Below, piece by piece: positions 11,529 to 22,753 of a DNA stretch of 64,000 nucleotides. The stretch comes from Raffaelea ambrosiae (lineage: Eukaryota > Ascomycota > Sordariomycetes > Ophiostomatales > Ophiostomataceae). The translations under genes were made by a program, and so were the position numbers. The DNA lies in contig PCDI01000005.1 of assembly GCA_002778195.1 (NCBI GenBank), forward strand, positions 2,977,093 through 3,041,092, in the 5' to 3' direction. Numbering within the stretch: position 1 is the stretch's first letter; every line of letters begins with the position of its first letter. The notes beneath the pieces were generated by a model, which saw only the letters and a program-made list of their open reading frames with translations, was not told where the DNA came from and made no database searches.

Positions 11529-13773
11529 GAAGCGATCTGGATGAAAGCCTGCGCTTTGGAGAGGAACCAAGGTTCGTAACTCCGCCGCAGCCATGAGAGA
11601 AAAATATATGCAGTGTCAGCCCAAGCAAGAAACCTAGCTGGTATTTCTTACCTTGTTTCCTCTTGCCTCTCATTCCCTTTTCGTTTTGCTGTTTTGCTGA
11701 AACGATTATTGCAAGTGGTCGTGCGACATGCCTTACCCAAACGGTTTTCGCCTCTTTCCTCCCGCTCTATGCTATCATTCACGTCTTGCCTCGCTCTTGC
11801 CAGCTCCCTTTGTTCCCTTTTTTGCTCCCTTCTTTGCATCCTTGGTCCTCTTATATGCCCACCAAAGCCCCCTAAAACCAGACTCGCACAGAACCCCAAT
11901 TCCACACAATCTGGTCTGCCCAACTGTGCCCAACAGCCTTATGACACACCCTCCCCTATTATCCCGTTCCACACACCTTCATCCAACCAATCTCCCCCTG
12001 AATAAACATCACGTGATGTGCAATTCAGGGGTCAGTGACAGACGCGATGATGCCCAACCGCCAAAGTGCGTCTCATTTCTTCCCTCGCCACAACACCACG
12101 CAGCACATGTACCGTTGATTGGATGCTGGTTTCTGCCTTGCCGTTCGGCCGGGGCATTGCCACTTGCTTGGGCATAACACAATGGGTGGTTGGGTCGACA
12201 AAAGCATTGAAAGAAGGACAACATTCTAGTCGAATAACAAAAAAGCCGGACAAAAACATCGAGGGTCCTTTCCAACATTGCTTGTCCTCTTGGACAGAGG
12301 GCATGCATGGCACACACCAGCCACACTATGGGGCAATGTGGCGTCAACATCGTGGGAGCATACAACTGCCTGGTACACCACGCCAGCCTCGTTGACACCA
12401 ACACAACATAGGTGCATGAGAAGGAATTTGGTAGCAAGGCAGAGGGACGGGGCAGGGTCTCCCAAAATGGAAATATCAAGCTCTCCGCCGTCCCCACTGG
12501 GCCAATGAGAGACTCGGCTCCTCTACGGCATCTACCCAAAGCAGACACTCTCTACCTTGTCGTCTTGCCTAAAACAGCACATGGGGAGCATATATTCGCC
12601 CAATACGGCATCACTGGCCTGCTTGGCGGCTCGCCAGACCGGCCCAGAGTGGTAAAGTCGTGCTCGTGTCTCATAAAACTACTCATGCTAGGCAAAAAAA
12701 GGTATATATATAGAAAAAACCAACGGCCAGCTCCGTTTTCTCATCCTCCGTCCGTTTCGTCTGCCTCACTCCGTTTTCTCGGCGTTGGCTTGTCCCCGTG
12801 ACTCTCGTCGCTACTGCTCCCGCCATTTCGGTTCTCCAGTCCCATCTTTCAGCGCAGGGGGGGGGAGGGGGGGCACCCAGCAGTCATACTCGCGGTTATG
12901 TGCCAAATCTGCTGCACAGCAAACCACGCCAAAACGCACACACCCCTCCCTTCTCGCTTCCCTTCCGCCTGTGAATCACACGCATTCGCACGCACACCCA
13001 CCACGCCCCTTGCAGCAGGGGGGGTAGGGGGGTGTGTGTAAATGGGTGTTCCCAGGCAAAGCTACTGCAGCCCTGGCGCTTGCCGACCGGACGCTGCCAC
13101 CCTCCTTCCGCTCCCCCAACACCAAAAAATGGCCTTGTACAGTACTTCCATCAAAAACGAGCCCAGGCCCGTCAGTCCTTGCCCAATCATAAGTCGTAAC
13201 GTCGTAAAACAGCCGCCCCGCGTCTTGAAGGATGTGGAGGGAGTCGCCAGGAGGCAAAAATCAAACAGACAAAAAAACACCCCCCTAAATCACAGCCCTG
13301 CCCAAAATGCGCGCCGGGAAGACCCAGAAGACCCAGAAAAAAAACAACAGCCCAGCCAGACAGTAGATTCAGCGGCCCGCCCCCAATTCTCGGTTGCCGG
13401 CAAGTCCCTTGCCGTCTTTATTTTTTGTCGCATGTCGTTTGTGTCGTTCGTCCGTCTTTTGCAGCTGAAAATCGCCAATTTTATGCCCGACATGCACACC
13501 CTCCCAAAACCCAATTTGGACCCAAAAATCAATAACCCAGAAAAAGAAAAACAATGGGGGTGCGGTAGAAATGATGGTGGTGGGGTGTGCGGAATATGCA
13601 GCGTTAACGTCGCTCCTAATCGCTCGCAAAGACAAATAAGAAAACGCAGCTAATAATGAACTGCCACGACAGAATGGGGTTTCCGGGTAAAAAACACAGA
13701 TATAGTGAAAGGAACGCTAAAGCAGGGAGGTGCGGGTTCGGGACGCCATCCGCAGGGCGGATGAGGCTCAAAT
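11529..13773. other. Convergent intergenic region
   Basis: Lies between the 3' ends of the genes at 10515-11528 (+) and 13774-14739 (-). Many short overlapping frames, no family resemblance. Contains a 14-bp CACGTG palindrome at 12006-12019, several G- or C-runs near 12858-13035 and A/T-rich stretches. Longer than expected for a purely 3' region. Confidence 0.5.
12006..12019. promoter_or_regulatory. 14-bp perfect palindrome with CACGTG core
   Basis: ACATCACGTGATGT reads identically on both strands. CACGTG is the core bound by bHLH and bZIP factors in fungi. It sits in a convergent intergenic region, so it has no obvious target promoter; function is inferred only from the motif. Confidence 0.35.
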
Positions 13774-14739
13774 TTAGTAGTCCGGGGAAGGGTACCGCTC
13801 GCGGGCCTTCTTGTACTCCTTGGGGTGCTTTTTTGACGCCTTCGACTTCATCGAACTGTTTGCAGTAGAAATTAGCTTTGCGGCTCAAGTCAAATCGCAG
13901 TTGTACAAACAAGATTCGGCCATTCCCGCCATTCCCGTCATTCCCGCCAAGCTCTCTGTTCGCGTGGAAATGACCTTCTTGGTCATTCGCGCATTTCGTG
14001 AGACTTGGTAGGAGTTTCGGTGGAACGGCCCAAAACGGCGATCGACGTGTGTTGGCCGCATCGACGTCATCTTGCTTTTCTTTTTTTTGCGAAGAAACTC
14101 ACGTCAATTTTTTCTGCGACCATTCGAGGTCGGCGCGCACTTGATGCGCGTCCTGCATGCCCTCGGCAAAGCGGGTGCGCGCCTTTGCGAGACGAGACTG
14201 CGCTTTTTGCTGCAGCTCGAGCAGTTGGCGCTGCTTGTCATTGAGCATACCAGAACTAGTCAGATTGTCAGCGAAGTTGTTCTCTATCATTTTCTTTGCG
14301 CAGCTCTGTTTGAAGCGGAATTGATCTTCACCAATCCGCTTATTTTTTTTCTCTCGTTTTTCTGCATCCTATTTTGGTGCGCTCTGTTTTCGGGTACTCA
14401 CGTTTGTGCCTGCATCGCAACGCTCTTGTCGAGCGGGATGGGATCAAATGTGTCATTGAAGCGATCTTGCATGAACTCGTTGAAATCCACACCGCTGGCA
14501 GAGATGCCACTGTCGTAGTCGCCGTGCATGCTACCAGCATAGCTGGCGGTGGCAGAATAACCAGAGTTGCTGTAAGAAGCACCCCCGGAAGCAGAGCTGA
14601 CATGCTCAGACTCGGGCGGCGATACCGAGTACGAGCTGTGGCCGCTCTGGTAGCCAGGGTAGTAGCCACCATAGTAGTCCTTGCCTGGGACGGGCATGGG
14701 CATAGTGCCAGAGTAGTGGGAAGCGTAGGGAGAAGACAT
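13774..14739 (-). CDS. Small conserved fungal protein, Tyr/Ser-rich N-terminus and helical C-terminus
   Basis: Three exons, 14739-14402, 14255-14103 and 13855-13774, give 190 residues; both introns (146 and 247 bp) have GTGAGT donors and interrupt a Thr codon as AC|T. The first third is rich in Tyr, Ser and Gly (SSPYASHYSG, DYYGGYYPGYQSG). Then comes VDFNEFMQDRFNDTFDPIPLD, a charged helix likely to form a coiled coil (LNDKQRQLLELQQKAQSRLA), and a basic tail HPKEYKKARERYPSPDY at the very end. The C-terminal signature reads like a conserved fungal family, but I cannot give it a function. A TATA box lies about 250 bp upstream of the ATG, and a 6.7 kb gene desert follows upstream, which hints at complex regulation. 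Confidence 0.75.
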
Positions 14740-14989
14740 ATTGATGCGAGATTGTTTTGAAGCAAAAATAGATAAGTGATAGACGATGGGGAAGGTCTGA
14801 GCAACAAGAGAAGAGTTGTCGTTGCTGTGTGTGTCTTGGTGTTTGTTGTGGATGGAAAGAAGTTGAAAACTTGCAAGTTTGCAGAGTGCGTTGTTGAGGA
14901 TGGATAGTCTGATGAAGAGATAGGAAAAAAAAGAAAAGAGGAGAGAAAGAAGAAAAGAGAAAACCGTCGAGACGGGGAGAGAACTCCCA

Positions 14990-14997
14990 TATTTATA
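14990..14997 (-). promoter_or_regulatory. TATA box of the small Tyr/Ser-rich gene
   Basis: On the minus strand the sequence reads ACTATAAATATGG, a full TATA consensus, about 250 bp upstream of the ATG at 14739 and followed by a long pyrimidine-rich leader. Position and orientation fit the core promoter of that gene. Confidence 0.55.
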
Positions 14998-17900
14998 GTT
15001 TTCTGGAGCCATCCTGACCGGAACGAAGTCGGCTTGCGAGAAGACCAAGAGGATAAGAAAGGATGAGTCTATTCGTCAAGGAACAAGGAAGTGACGTCTC
15101 CGCTTGGTATCGGAAAGAGATATGAGGCCGAAAGACGGAACCGAGGAAGACGAGGACAGCAAGACGCAAAGTCTTAGACGTAGAAAGGGTGGAGAGAGGG
15201 GGGATGAAGGAGGGGGAGGGAACGTGGCAGGGCAGAATGGACAGAACGGAGAGAACGGAGAAAGAATGGACAAGGGTGGAATGAGAGGATGACAAGAACA
15301 CAGATCAAAGTCTTGGAACGGAGTCGTAAGAGTTTAGCAGAATCAGTCAAGACGGACAAATCCCATTGACAGCATCACAGGGGTGGAGTCAGACTTGGTT
15401 GAACCAACAGGGGCGAGAAGAGGGTGTGGAAGTATATGGGGTGACTGTAGGGAACAGCTGGCAAAGCAGGGAGAAATCTCTTTAGATTGGAAGAAGTAGA
15501 GTGAGAAGGAGAAAGAAACAGAAAGAGACAAGAGGAGGAAGTGTTTTTTTTTCTTCCTCGCTTGTCCAGAGTAGAATTGAGAGAGCAGTAAAATTGCATA
15601 TGCCGAGAAAACTGGGAAAATTATATCAAGAGTGGTATTGGTGGAGCCAGGATACCGGCGACTGCTAGCAGGAGGCAAAGACAAGAAGAAAGAAGGGATT
15701 GGAGGGGGCGTGTAAGTTGGAAGTTGGAGAAGGGGTGTTGAAAGTATTTGGAAGGGAGAGGGAGGGTGTGTGGGCTTGGGAGGAGAGGCGTTAGCGAAGG
15801 GGGAGGTGGCCGGGAGAATAAATATCAAGAAGACACAAGTAGGGCCGAGGAGGAGCAGGACGAACCAGGAAGGACAAAGGGGGACGTGGACGGGCAGAAT
15901 AAGACAGAAGCACAAAAAAAGGACCGAGCAGTATCAAAGTATCAAGAGCAGAGGTGGGTAAGAAGGTGGACAGAAAGTGGTGACACGGTGGAAAATGCGG
16001 TGGAGCATATGAAAGTGCACGACTGATATTGACAGGAAACGGGTGAATGCTGGATGGTGTGGGATATGGTGCAGTATATGGTGCAAGAGTAAGTGGTTGG
16101 TGTGGATGGTGTTTGGTATTCGAAGTATGGTAGGAGATATGACGGAGTCATAGACTGCAACCGAAGAGCGAGATATGGCGTCTTGATCGAAGCGGAAGTA
16201 CGTAGCGAAGAAGCCGAGGAGGGGGACAAGCTAGTAGTTAGACCGGAGAGCAGTGAAGGATGGCTTGGACGGCGGTGCTTGGACAGGCAAAAGGGGGTGT
16301 GGGTGCAGTGAAGGGGGTGTGGTGGACATATAATGGAAGAGAGAACGAAGGCGGGCATAAGAGACGTAATAGACAGGATGGACATAACACAAAAATATGA
16401 TACAAAGACATAAAGACATCAAAGCATGCATCCGAGTCAACAAACTAACAACCATGCAAACAGATTCAGCCATACGCACACACAGTAGGAAAAAAATAAA
16501 AAGACGAAACACCAGGCTAACAAAAACAGAATGCAACACGCAGAAGTGGGCATGGGACCCGTTGGAAAGAACCTTGTGGAGGCAATTGGCAAACAGCAGA
16601 AAGGCAACCAGGAGGCAACTAAAAAGCAACCAAGAACGCAACCAGGGTCAGAAGGGTGGTGGCATGGAACAAGCGTGTGATGGGCTGGTCTGCGCTTTCT
16701 GCACCGGCTGGAAGAACGGTATCCACGGCTGCATATTGGCGTGGGCAGGGGGAGGGGGAGGGGGTGTGAGTGGGCAGACGGTGAACAGGATGGCAAACAC
16801 GACGGCGAACACGATGGCGGATGAGGACGGCAAGGGCTAGACCAGAGATGGCCAACTGGGGGTGACGGGACGCGGGCGAGCTCATCTGAGTGGACATGTG
16901 GGTGGGCAGTGTGGAAGAGTTTGTCTGAATTTGTCTGGTCCATGTGGCAGGACAGGCAGTTTTGGTGCGTGTACGGGCCAGGTGGGCAGTCCAGAACCTG
17001 GCGTGTTTGGGCTTGAAGGAGATGGCAGAAGACAAAGAAACAGCGGACGGCCGACTGGGCCAGCCGGGACGAAGAGGGAACAAAGGAGAGGCAGAAACGA
17101 GAGAGACAGTCAAACAGGCAGGGCCCCATAGAGCCAAGCAGAGAAACAGAGACGCGTACAAGAGATACAGAGAGCCAGACGAGAAGCCCCAAATCAAAGC
17201 AAGCCATCATAGACCGAGAGGGCCAGATTGGATGGAAAGAAAAGCCGAGCGAGAGGCAGGCAAAGACGATTGGTCCAGACTGGCAAATACGGGCTCAGAC
17301 TGGCTCCTCGCGCTGGCTCATATGGGCAGGCCAAGGCAGCCACGGCCTCGGGAACGATCCAAGAGAGAGCCGAAACGGTGAGGACGGGCCCGTCGATGTG
17401 CGTGGTGTGCGGGAAACGGAGCAGGGCCCCCAAACGGAGACAAGTCCTGGCTTAGCCGCATGCAGGTTGGAAAAAGGCGTCGGACGGCATGGGCGAGAAA
17501 CAGAAAAAAAAAAACTTGTACAGTACTTCGACCAACCTGCAGGTGTGGTGCCGGAAAGTGGGCGAGGGGGGCCAAACAAGCGCGCTGGCGCACGAGAGGT
17601 GTGGGTGTGTGTAAGAGCACAACGGGGACAACAAAGGCAACGACATCTTGCTTTCTTTTTCGTTTTCTTCGGCTTCGGATTGCTCTGACGTGCTTGTTGG
17701 GAGTGCGGTCCTCGTTCTGTTTTGTGATGGGAATCTTTTTTTTCTGGCGGAATCTTCTGATGGTCTCGTTTTGAATGTTTCTTTTGGTGGTGTCTCTTGG
17801 TCGTGCCTTCTGTTTTAATTTTGCCTCCCACTTGCCTGTTTGTCACATCCACTTGGTGCCATTCTGTCCTGGATGCAGCGACGTCGGGAAGGAACGCCCG

Positions 17901-18690
17901 GTCTGACTGGCTGCTCTTGCCTCCTCCCCGCAGAAACACCCAGAGAAACCAAGAAGGTGTAGAATTACAAGACCGCAGCAGGAAGGAGCCACCAGACACC
18001 AATGTACGGAGGAAGGGGACAGACTGAGATTATTCGCAGTCAGGCAGACGTGCGTCGGGCTTGCCTTCTTTTTTTCATCCACCCCTCCCCCCTCCTTTCT
18101 ACGCCTCTCGTGCCTTCCAATTCGTCTGTCCAGCCGTCCGCTCGTGCTTTGGTGATGCGTTGGCAAGATGCAAAGCAGGCCAAGCAAGGGCAGGCCACAG
18201 AGAAGCTTTGCAGGCGGACGAATGAGCTGGCCGGCCAATATGAAAAGGGACCTATACAGCTGGCAAAAAAAAAAAGGAGGGCAAAAAAATTTAGACGAGA
18301 CCAAAACGCAAGGCAAATGTGAAGAGTGAGGAAAATGGCGGCAACCGACAATCGTGAGAAATGGGTGGCCATTGGGCCAAAACGAGTGCGAGATCAATTT
18401 TTTCTATTAGAAAAAGGCAAAGCAAGTGCAGACTGCAGGCTGCAGATTGCAGATTGTACATCCCAGGCCTCACCTAGCCAAACCCAACTGAAGTCATCAA
18501 ACGGAAAGGACGCCCCAGGTCCTTGTTCCTTCCCATTGCTGGAAAGCTTCCCTCGTTTTCCGTACTGGGGATTGGGTTGTCAGTGAGGGGTGACGGAAGG
18601 AGGGGTCTTGGACTCGAGGAGCAGACGAACAACACGAAGGAAGAGTAATACTGGGACAAGACCGATAAATTACGAAGTAAAATACCTAAA

Positions 18691-18715
18691 TAAAATAAAA
18701 TAAAATAAAATAAAA
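18691..18715 (+). repeat. (TAAAA)5 microsatellite
   Basis: Five exact copies of TAAAA, preceded by an imperfect copy. Intergenic. Confidence 0.9.
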
Positions 18716-21427
18716 TAGGGCGGACAAAAGATAAATTCTCATCGAATCAATAATTTTTGCGAATTTTCATTGGGCAAAATGCCCCAAATGGCGGGATTCA
18801 CAAGCATTTTATCATCCTCGCAGTGTAATATCCTTCACATTCCCTTAGTTTCCCGAGGGGCCTCTTGGGGAAGCAATACTTGAGAGCCCTCCCCATTCTT
18901 CAACATATAGACCTATCTTCCCAAGGAGGAAATATAACAACCGGCACTAAAAGGTGCATCGCTATGGAGGGGTGTGTGGGTAAAGCGAGTTACGTGCTGT
19001 GTGTGCTGCAGGAAGGAACTGCGCTAGCAGCTCATGAACGAAAAAGAAAGCAGAAGAACGAGCAAACGGTCAGATTTCAACGGTGATTCCGTAGGCGAGG
19101 AGGGGCATGACAGTGAGAGAGACACCGTAGATCCTGCCTTTGTGGGAGTGCCTCTTTTTGTTTTACCTGCCCATTATTTCACATTACAACCATGCGAGCA
19201 AGGAGAGACAACAAGAGAACAAAACAACATGACAGCAGGATAGCAGTAACACGGGCCACGAAGGTCGAAAGAGAGAGTTAAACAGTAAAAAAAATACAGA
19301 AAACACAGAAAACAATAAACAATAAACAGAAAACACCAAACACCAAACACGGCCAAAAAAAAGAAAAGTGGCAAGCAAATGCTACATGGCTAGACAAGTC
19401 GGAAAACTGGACCAAGCCAGAGAGGATGCAAGAGAAATGGGGACCCAAACCTCAAAGAGCTGTCGAGACCACTAAGGCAACTAAAACCTGCAGCAGGAAA
19501 ATAGCAAATGCACATTTCCCTTGTGTGGTCGTAGTTGCCTCTTGGTTGCCTTTTTTGTTTTAACGGTTTTATTAAAGAGCAGCCCACTGTGAGGTTGCGT
19601 CTTATTTTAGCTGCATTCATTTCTTTTATCGTGATTTCACAACGCCGCAGAGACGCATTGACCAGTCCATGTAAGCCAGCCCCAAGCCAGGCAGGTCTAA
19701 GCCAGACCTGAAGGTCAAAAGTTTAATGCCAGTCCAATGCCAGGCTGTCGTATTGATTAGAATGAATCCGACTTGCACGATCGGCTTAGGGGGGGGGTGT
19801 TCCATGCCGCGGGTCAAAGATGTAGTCAGAAGAACGAAGACGACACGCGGGTGTGCATTGGCACGAAATATCGCCTTGTTGGACAGAAATCTCCCCGGAT
19901 CGCCCCCTCTGTCCATTCTAAGGGGTTCGCGTTTTGTTTTTATTTTTTATTTTACATCTATTTTGCTCCTCTTCCTTCTATTTTTGTGTGCCCTACTTTT
20001 TTCCCGTGGAAAAGACGAGACAAGCCACAAAATCCGAAAAAAAAATTGCTTATTGAATAGGCAAGATGCAATTGATCACAACGCAGGGTTGAGTATTACA
20101 GCGCATCCCGGAAACCCGAAAACTGACCCTGTACCCCAATCCCAGACGGAGGGCGCATTCCCATTGACGGATAGATACGGGTCAATATTATTATTAGTCT
20201 GGGGGAGGGAAAAGGGCCAAAAAAGGAGTAATCCGCGGGGATGGGCTCCCTCCTCAGAACCCAACAAAAAATAATAAGTGCACACAGTAGAAACGAGTGG
20301 CCCCATGACTTGCAGAGCATGCGAAGCCAAAGCCGGGGAGAGGGGAACAACCTATACGAGAGAAGTGGTTTGATAGGAGTGCGTGCGTCTAGGTCAAGCA
20401 GGGTCCCTTTCGGGGAGGACATCTTTGATAACGCAAATCCGTGGGATATACAGACAGAGAGAGAAGCATAGGAGGAGAAGACCCAGTCAGGGGGGAGGGA
20501 CGAGAGCAAAAGAGGAATAGTCGATGCCCAGCCGAGGAATCCAAAGGAAGAGAGAAGAAAAAAAAAGAAAAAAAGAAAAAAAAAGAAAGAAAAAAGTAAA
20601 GAACAAGTAAGAACAAAAGAACCAACAAACGCCAGGCCTGCATCGTTTATTAGACCGGTCATGACTGTGTTGCAATGTGGTAATGAGGCGGTAGTCGTGC
20701 TTGCCCGATTTGTCGAGTCCGGTACGTTGTAACTAAAGATTGTTGACCGCCAAGACGTTTGTCCTGCAGGGCGGCTGTTGTTGCCTGGTTGAGTCGGTGG
20801 TCGGTGGTCGAGCCGCTGATTGAACTTTGGCTGAGCAGTAGAGTGCATGGGGGCACCCTCCCAAGGCGTAGCAGAAGCATTGCCAAACACATTGACAAAG
20901 AGAGTGCAAGCGAGATTGGCAGCCAATGCCAGATATCACCAGCCATGGTGAGAAATACTGAAAGGTCGTGTGCCCAACATGCAGAGTTCATGAGATGAGT
21001 TGCATAGATAGAGCTGCCAAACGAGAAGTACAATACATACATGACATCCATAACCCATTCTATCCCAAATCGAAAGCCATGCCTCTTCCAACGCCGGGTC
21101 GTGCTCTAGAGAGAACAAATAAATAAAAAGGGAGGGGACGTGTACTCCCGGGAAACATACCAAAGAATGATGCAAAAACTTGGAGCAGAACGTCGCCAAT
21201 GCCCCCAAGATGTTATCTCTCCAAGGATGTGACCCGAATGATTGTCCATGATTGTCCAAGAAAGAGAGGAAGGAAAAGGACAAGCAGAGCAAGAATAGAA
21301 TGGCCATTTAGAAAAGAAAAAAAAAATGCGTAAAACATGACGCGTTAAGATCACCACAAACATCCGCCATTGAAAGAAACCCGTCTGTCGGGTCCCCGCA
21401 GTCTAGCCAACCGTCTAACCAGCCCGT

Positions 21428-22753
21428 CTAGCCAAATACCTTGAGGAAGGACCAGATGCCCACGCCGCTGAGCACCGGAATTGTCAGGTTGTCATCCCAC
21501 CCAAAGACGTCAACCAGCTCGCTGAGCGACGCCGCCAGGCCCGACCACACGCTCACAACGCCGAGCGCCAGCGGACCCGAGATCCGGCTGGCCGCCACGG
21601 CTGGCAGCTTCAGGGCCGACACGACCGCGGCCGGTAGGCCCAGGGTGCCCTGGAACATAAAGGTCTCGTCGCCGGGCATGGGACCGATGCGCGTGGCCGC
21701 CCAGCCCCAGAACCAGGCCGCCGTGGCCACGCCGACAACAAAGGCAGCCGTCGACCCGGCCAGCGACTTGCCGCGGCGGATGCTCGGCGTGTAGCGGCCG
21801 TACAGGCGGCCAAACGTGCTGGCGGCAGTGTCGCACCAGCTCAGCAGCAGCACGCTGACGACGCCGACGTCCTTGGGCAGCGTGTAGAGCACCGTCCACG
21901 TGCCCAGCAGGTAAAAGATCACGCCGTTGTAGCCGTCGTACTCGCTCTCGCGCATCAGTGCGCCCAGCACGCGCACGTACAGCCGGTTGAAGGGTACATA
22001 GTGGTGCCGCAGGATGTCGACGCTGGCAATCGGGATCAGGGCACCCATCAGGTAGGGGCACACCGCCCGCGTCTGCGTGCCCGACGCATACAGCCACATG
22101 ACCAAAAACCCAATCGACACGTGCAGCAGCTTGCGCGGCACCTCGTGCTTGTGCACAAACGTCCGCCAGCGCCGGTGGATCGGGACCAGGCCCAGCGGGC
22201 TCGGGCTGCGGCTGATGTCGCACCAGCTCCATCCGCTGCCGAGGCCGGCCGTCTGCAGCTGCGCAGGCGGCCGCAGGCGGCCGTTGGTCTGCACGCCGTC
22301 CAGCTGCTTTTTGCCGGCGGCGGCGCCGTTGCCATTGGTTGCCACCGCCGCTGTCTCTCCGTCCTCCTCCTTGTTCTTCCTCTTCTTCTTGCTGCTGCCT
22401 TTCTTCGTGTCCTTTGCAGTCTTCTTCGCCGACGGCGTCACTGCCGCGACCTCGCCGCGTGCCCGTGCACTCACTGGGCTCCGGCTCCGTGTCCGTGCCC
22501 GCCGCAGGTCGTATCCCCCATTTGTGGTCCCATTTTTCTTGGTCCCCTCGTCATTGCTAGACGAACTCCCCTCCTCGTCTTCTTCGACCGGCAGCGGAGT
22601 CGCAAGCCGCTTCCGTGCAGACCGCGTCATGGGCCCCGAGTATGATGCGCGTTCTGAATCGAGCTGCGACTGCCGATCGGACGGCGTTGGGCTGGGCGAA
22701 ATGACACGTGGTGTTGACGGAATGCTCCGGCGTCGTCGCTGCATGGTCGGCAT
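21428..22753 (-). CDS. DGK1: CTP-dependent diacylglycerol kinase
   Basis: Single exon; 441 residues from the ATG at 22753 (MPTMQRRRRSIPSTPR). The frame is open a further 101 codons to 23056, but that part is Ser/Leu-rich leader-like sequence, so the inner ATG is preferred. Residues 1-190 are Ser/Lys-rich and disordered, with basic patches (KKGSSKKKRKNKEE). From about 200 onward it matches the Dgk1/CTP-transferase family: HKHEVPRKLLHVSIGFLVMW, DILRHHYVPFNRLY, and the signature SWCDTAASTFGRLYGRYTP followed by KSLAGSTAAF. Several membrane helices are present. The yeast enzyme phosphorylates diacylglycerol with CTP in the ER/nuclear membrane, opposing the Pah1 phosphatase and feeding phosphatidate to phospholipid synthesis. 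The N-terminal extension suits regulation by phosphorylation (inference). Confidence 0.88.
   Translation of the reverse strand: MPTMQRRRRSIPSTPRVISPSPTPSDRQSQLDSERASYSGPMTRSARKRLATPLPVEEDEEGSSSSNDEGTKKNGTTNGGYDLRRARTRSRSPVSARARGEVAAVTPSAKKTAKDTKKGSSKKKRKNKEEDGETAAVATNGNGAAAGKKQLDGVQTNGRLRPPAQLQTAGLGSGWSWCDISRSPSPLGLVPIHRRWRTFVHKHEVPRKLLHVSIGFLVMWLYASGTQTRAVCPYLMGALIPIASVDILRHHYVPFNRLYVRVLGALMRESEYDGYNGVIFYLLGTWTVLYTLPKDVGVVSVLLLSWCDTAASTFGRLYGRYTPSIRRGKSLAGSTAAFVVGVATAAWFWGWAATRIGPMPGDETFMFQGTLGLPAAVVSALKLPAVAASRISGPLALGVVSVWSGLAASLSELVDVFGWDDNLTIPVLSGVGIWSFLKVFG

Larger units (their letters stand above)
14740..21427. other. 6.7 kb gene desert
   Basis: I find no supportable gene. From 14.9 to about 16.4 kb the + strand is purine-rich, so the minus strand reads as pyrimidine-rich leader/promoter for the gene at 14739. 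Between 16.4 and 18.0 kb several long frames overlap on the minus strand, Cys/Pro/Ser-rich and without family resemblance, caused by low stop-codon density. Other content: an AAAAT tandem repeat at 18691-18715, purine runs at 20540-20605, and T/A-rich stretches near 19930-20050. Confidence 0.55.

Noticed and set aside
16437..17210. 257-codon Cys-rich minus-strand frame
   Set aside because: Overlaps other equally long frames; Cys/Ser/Pro content reflects C/T-rich DNA, with no signal peptide or regular Cys spacing.
13136..17531. 15-mer CTTGTACAGTACTTC occurring near 13138 and again near 17517
   Set aside because: A single 15-bp match in 64 kb is within chance expectation and the flanks do not match.
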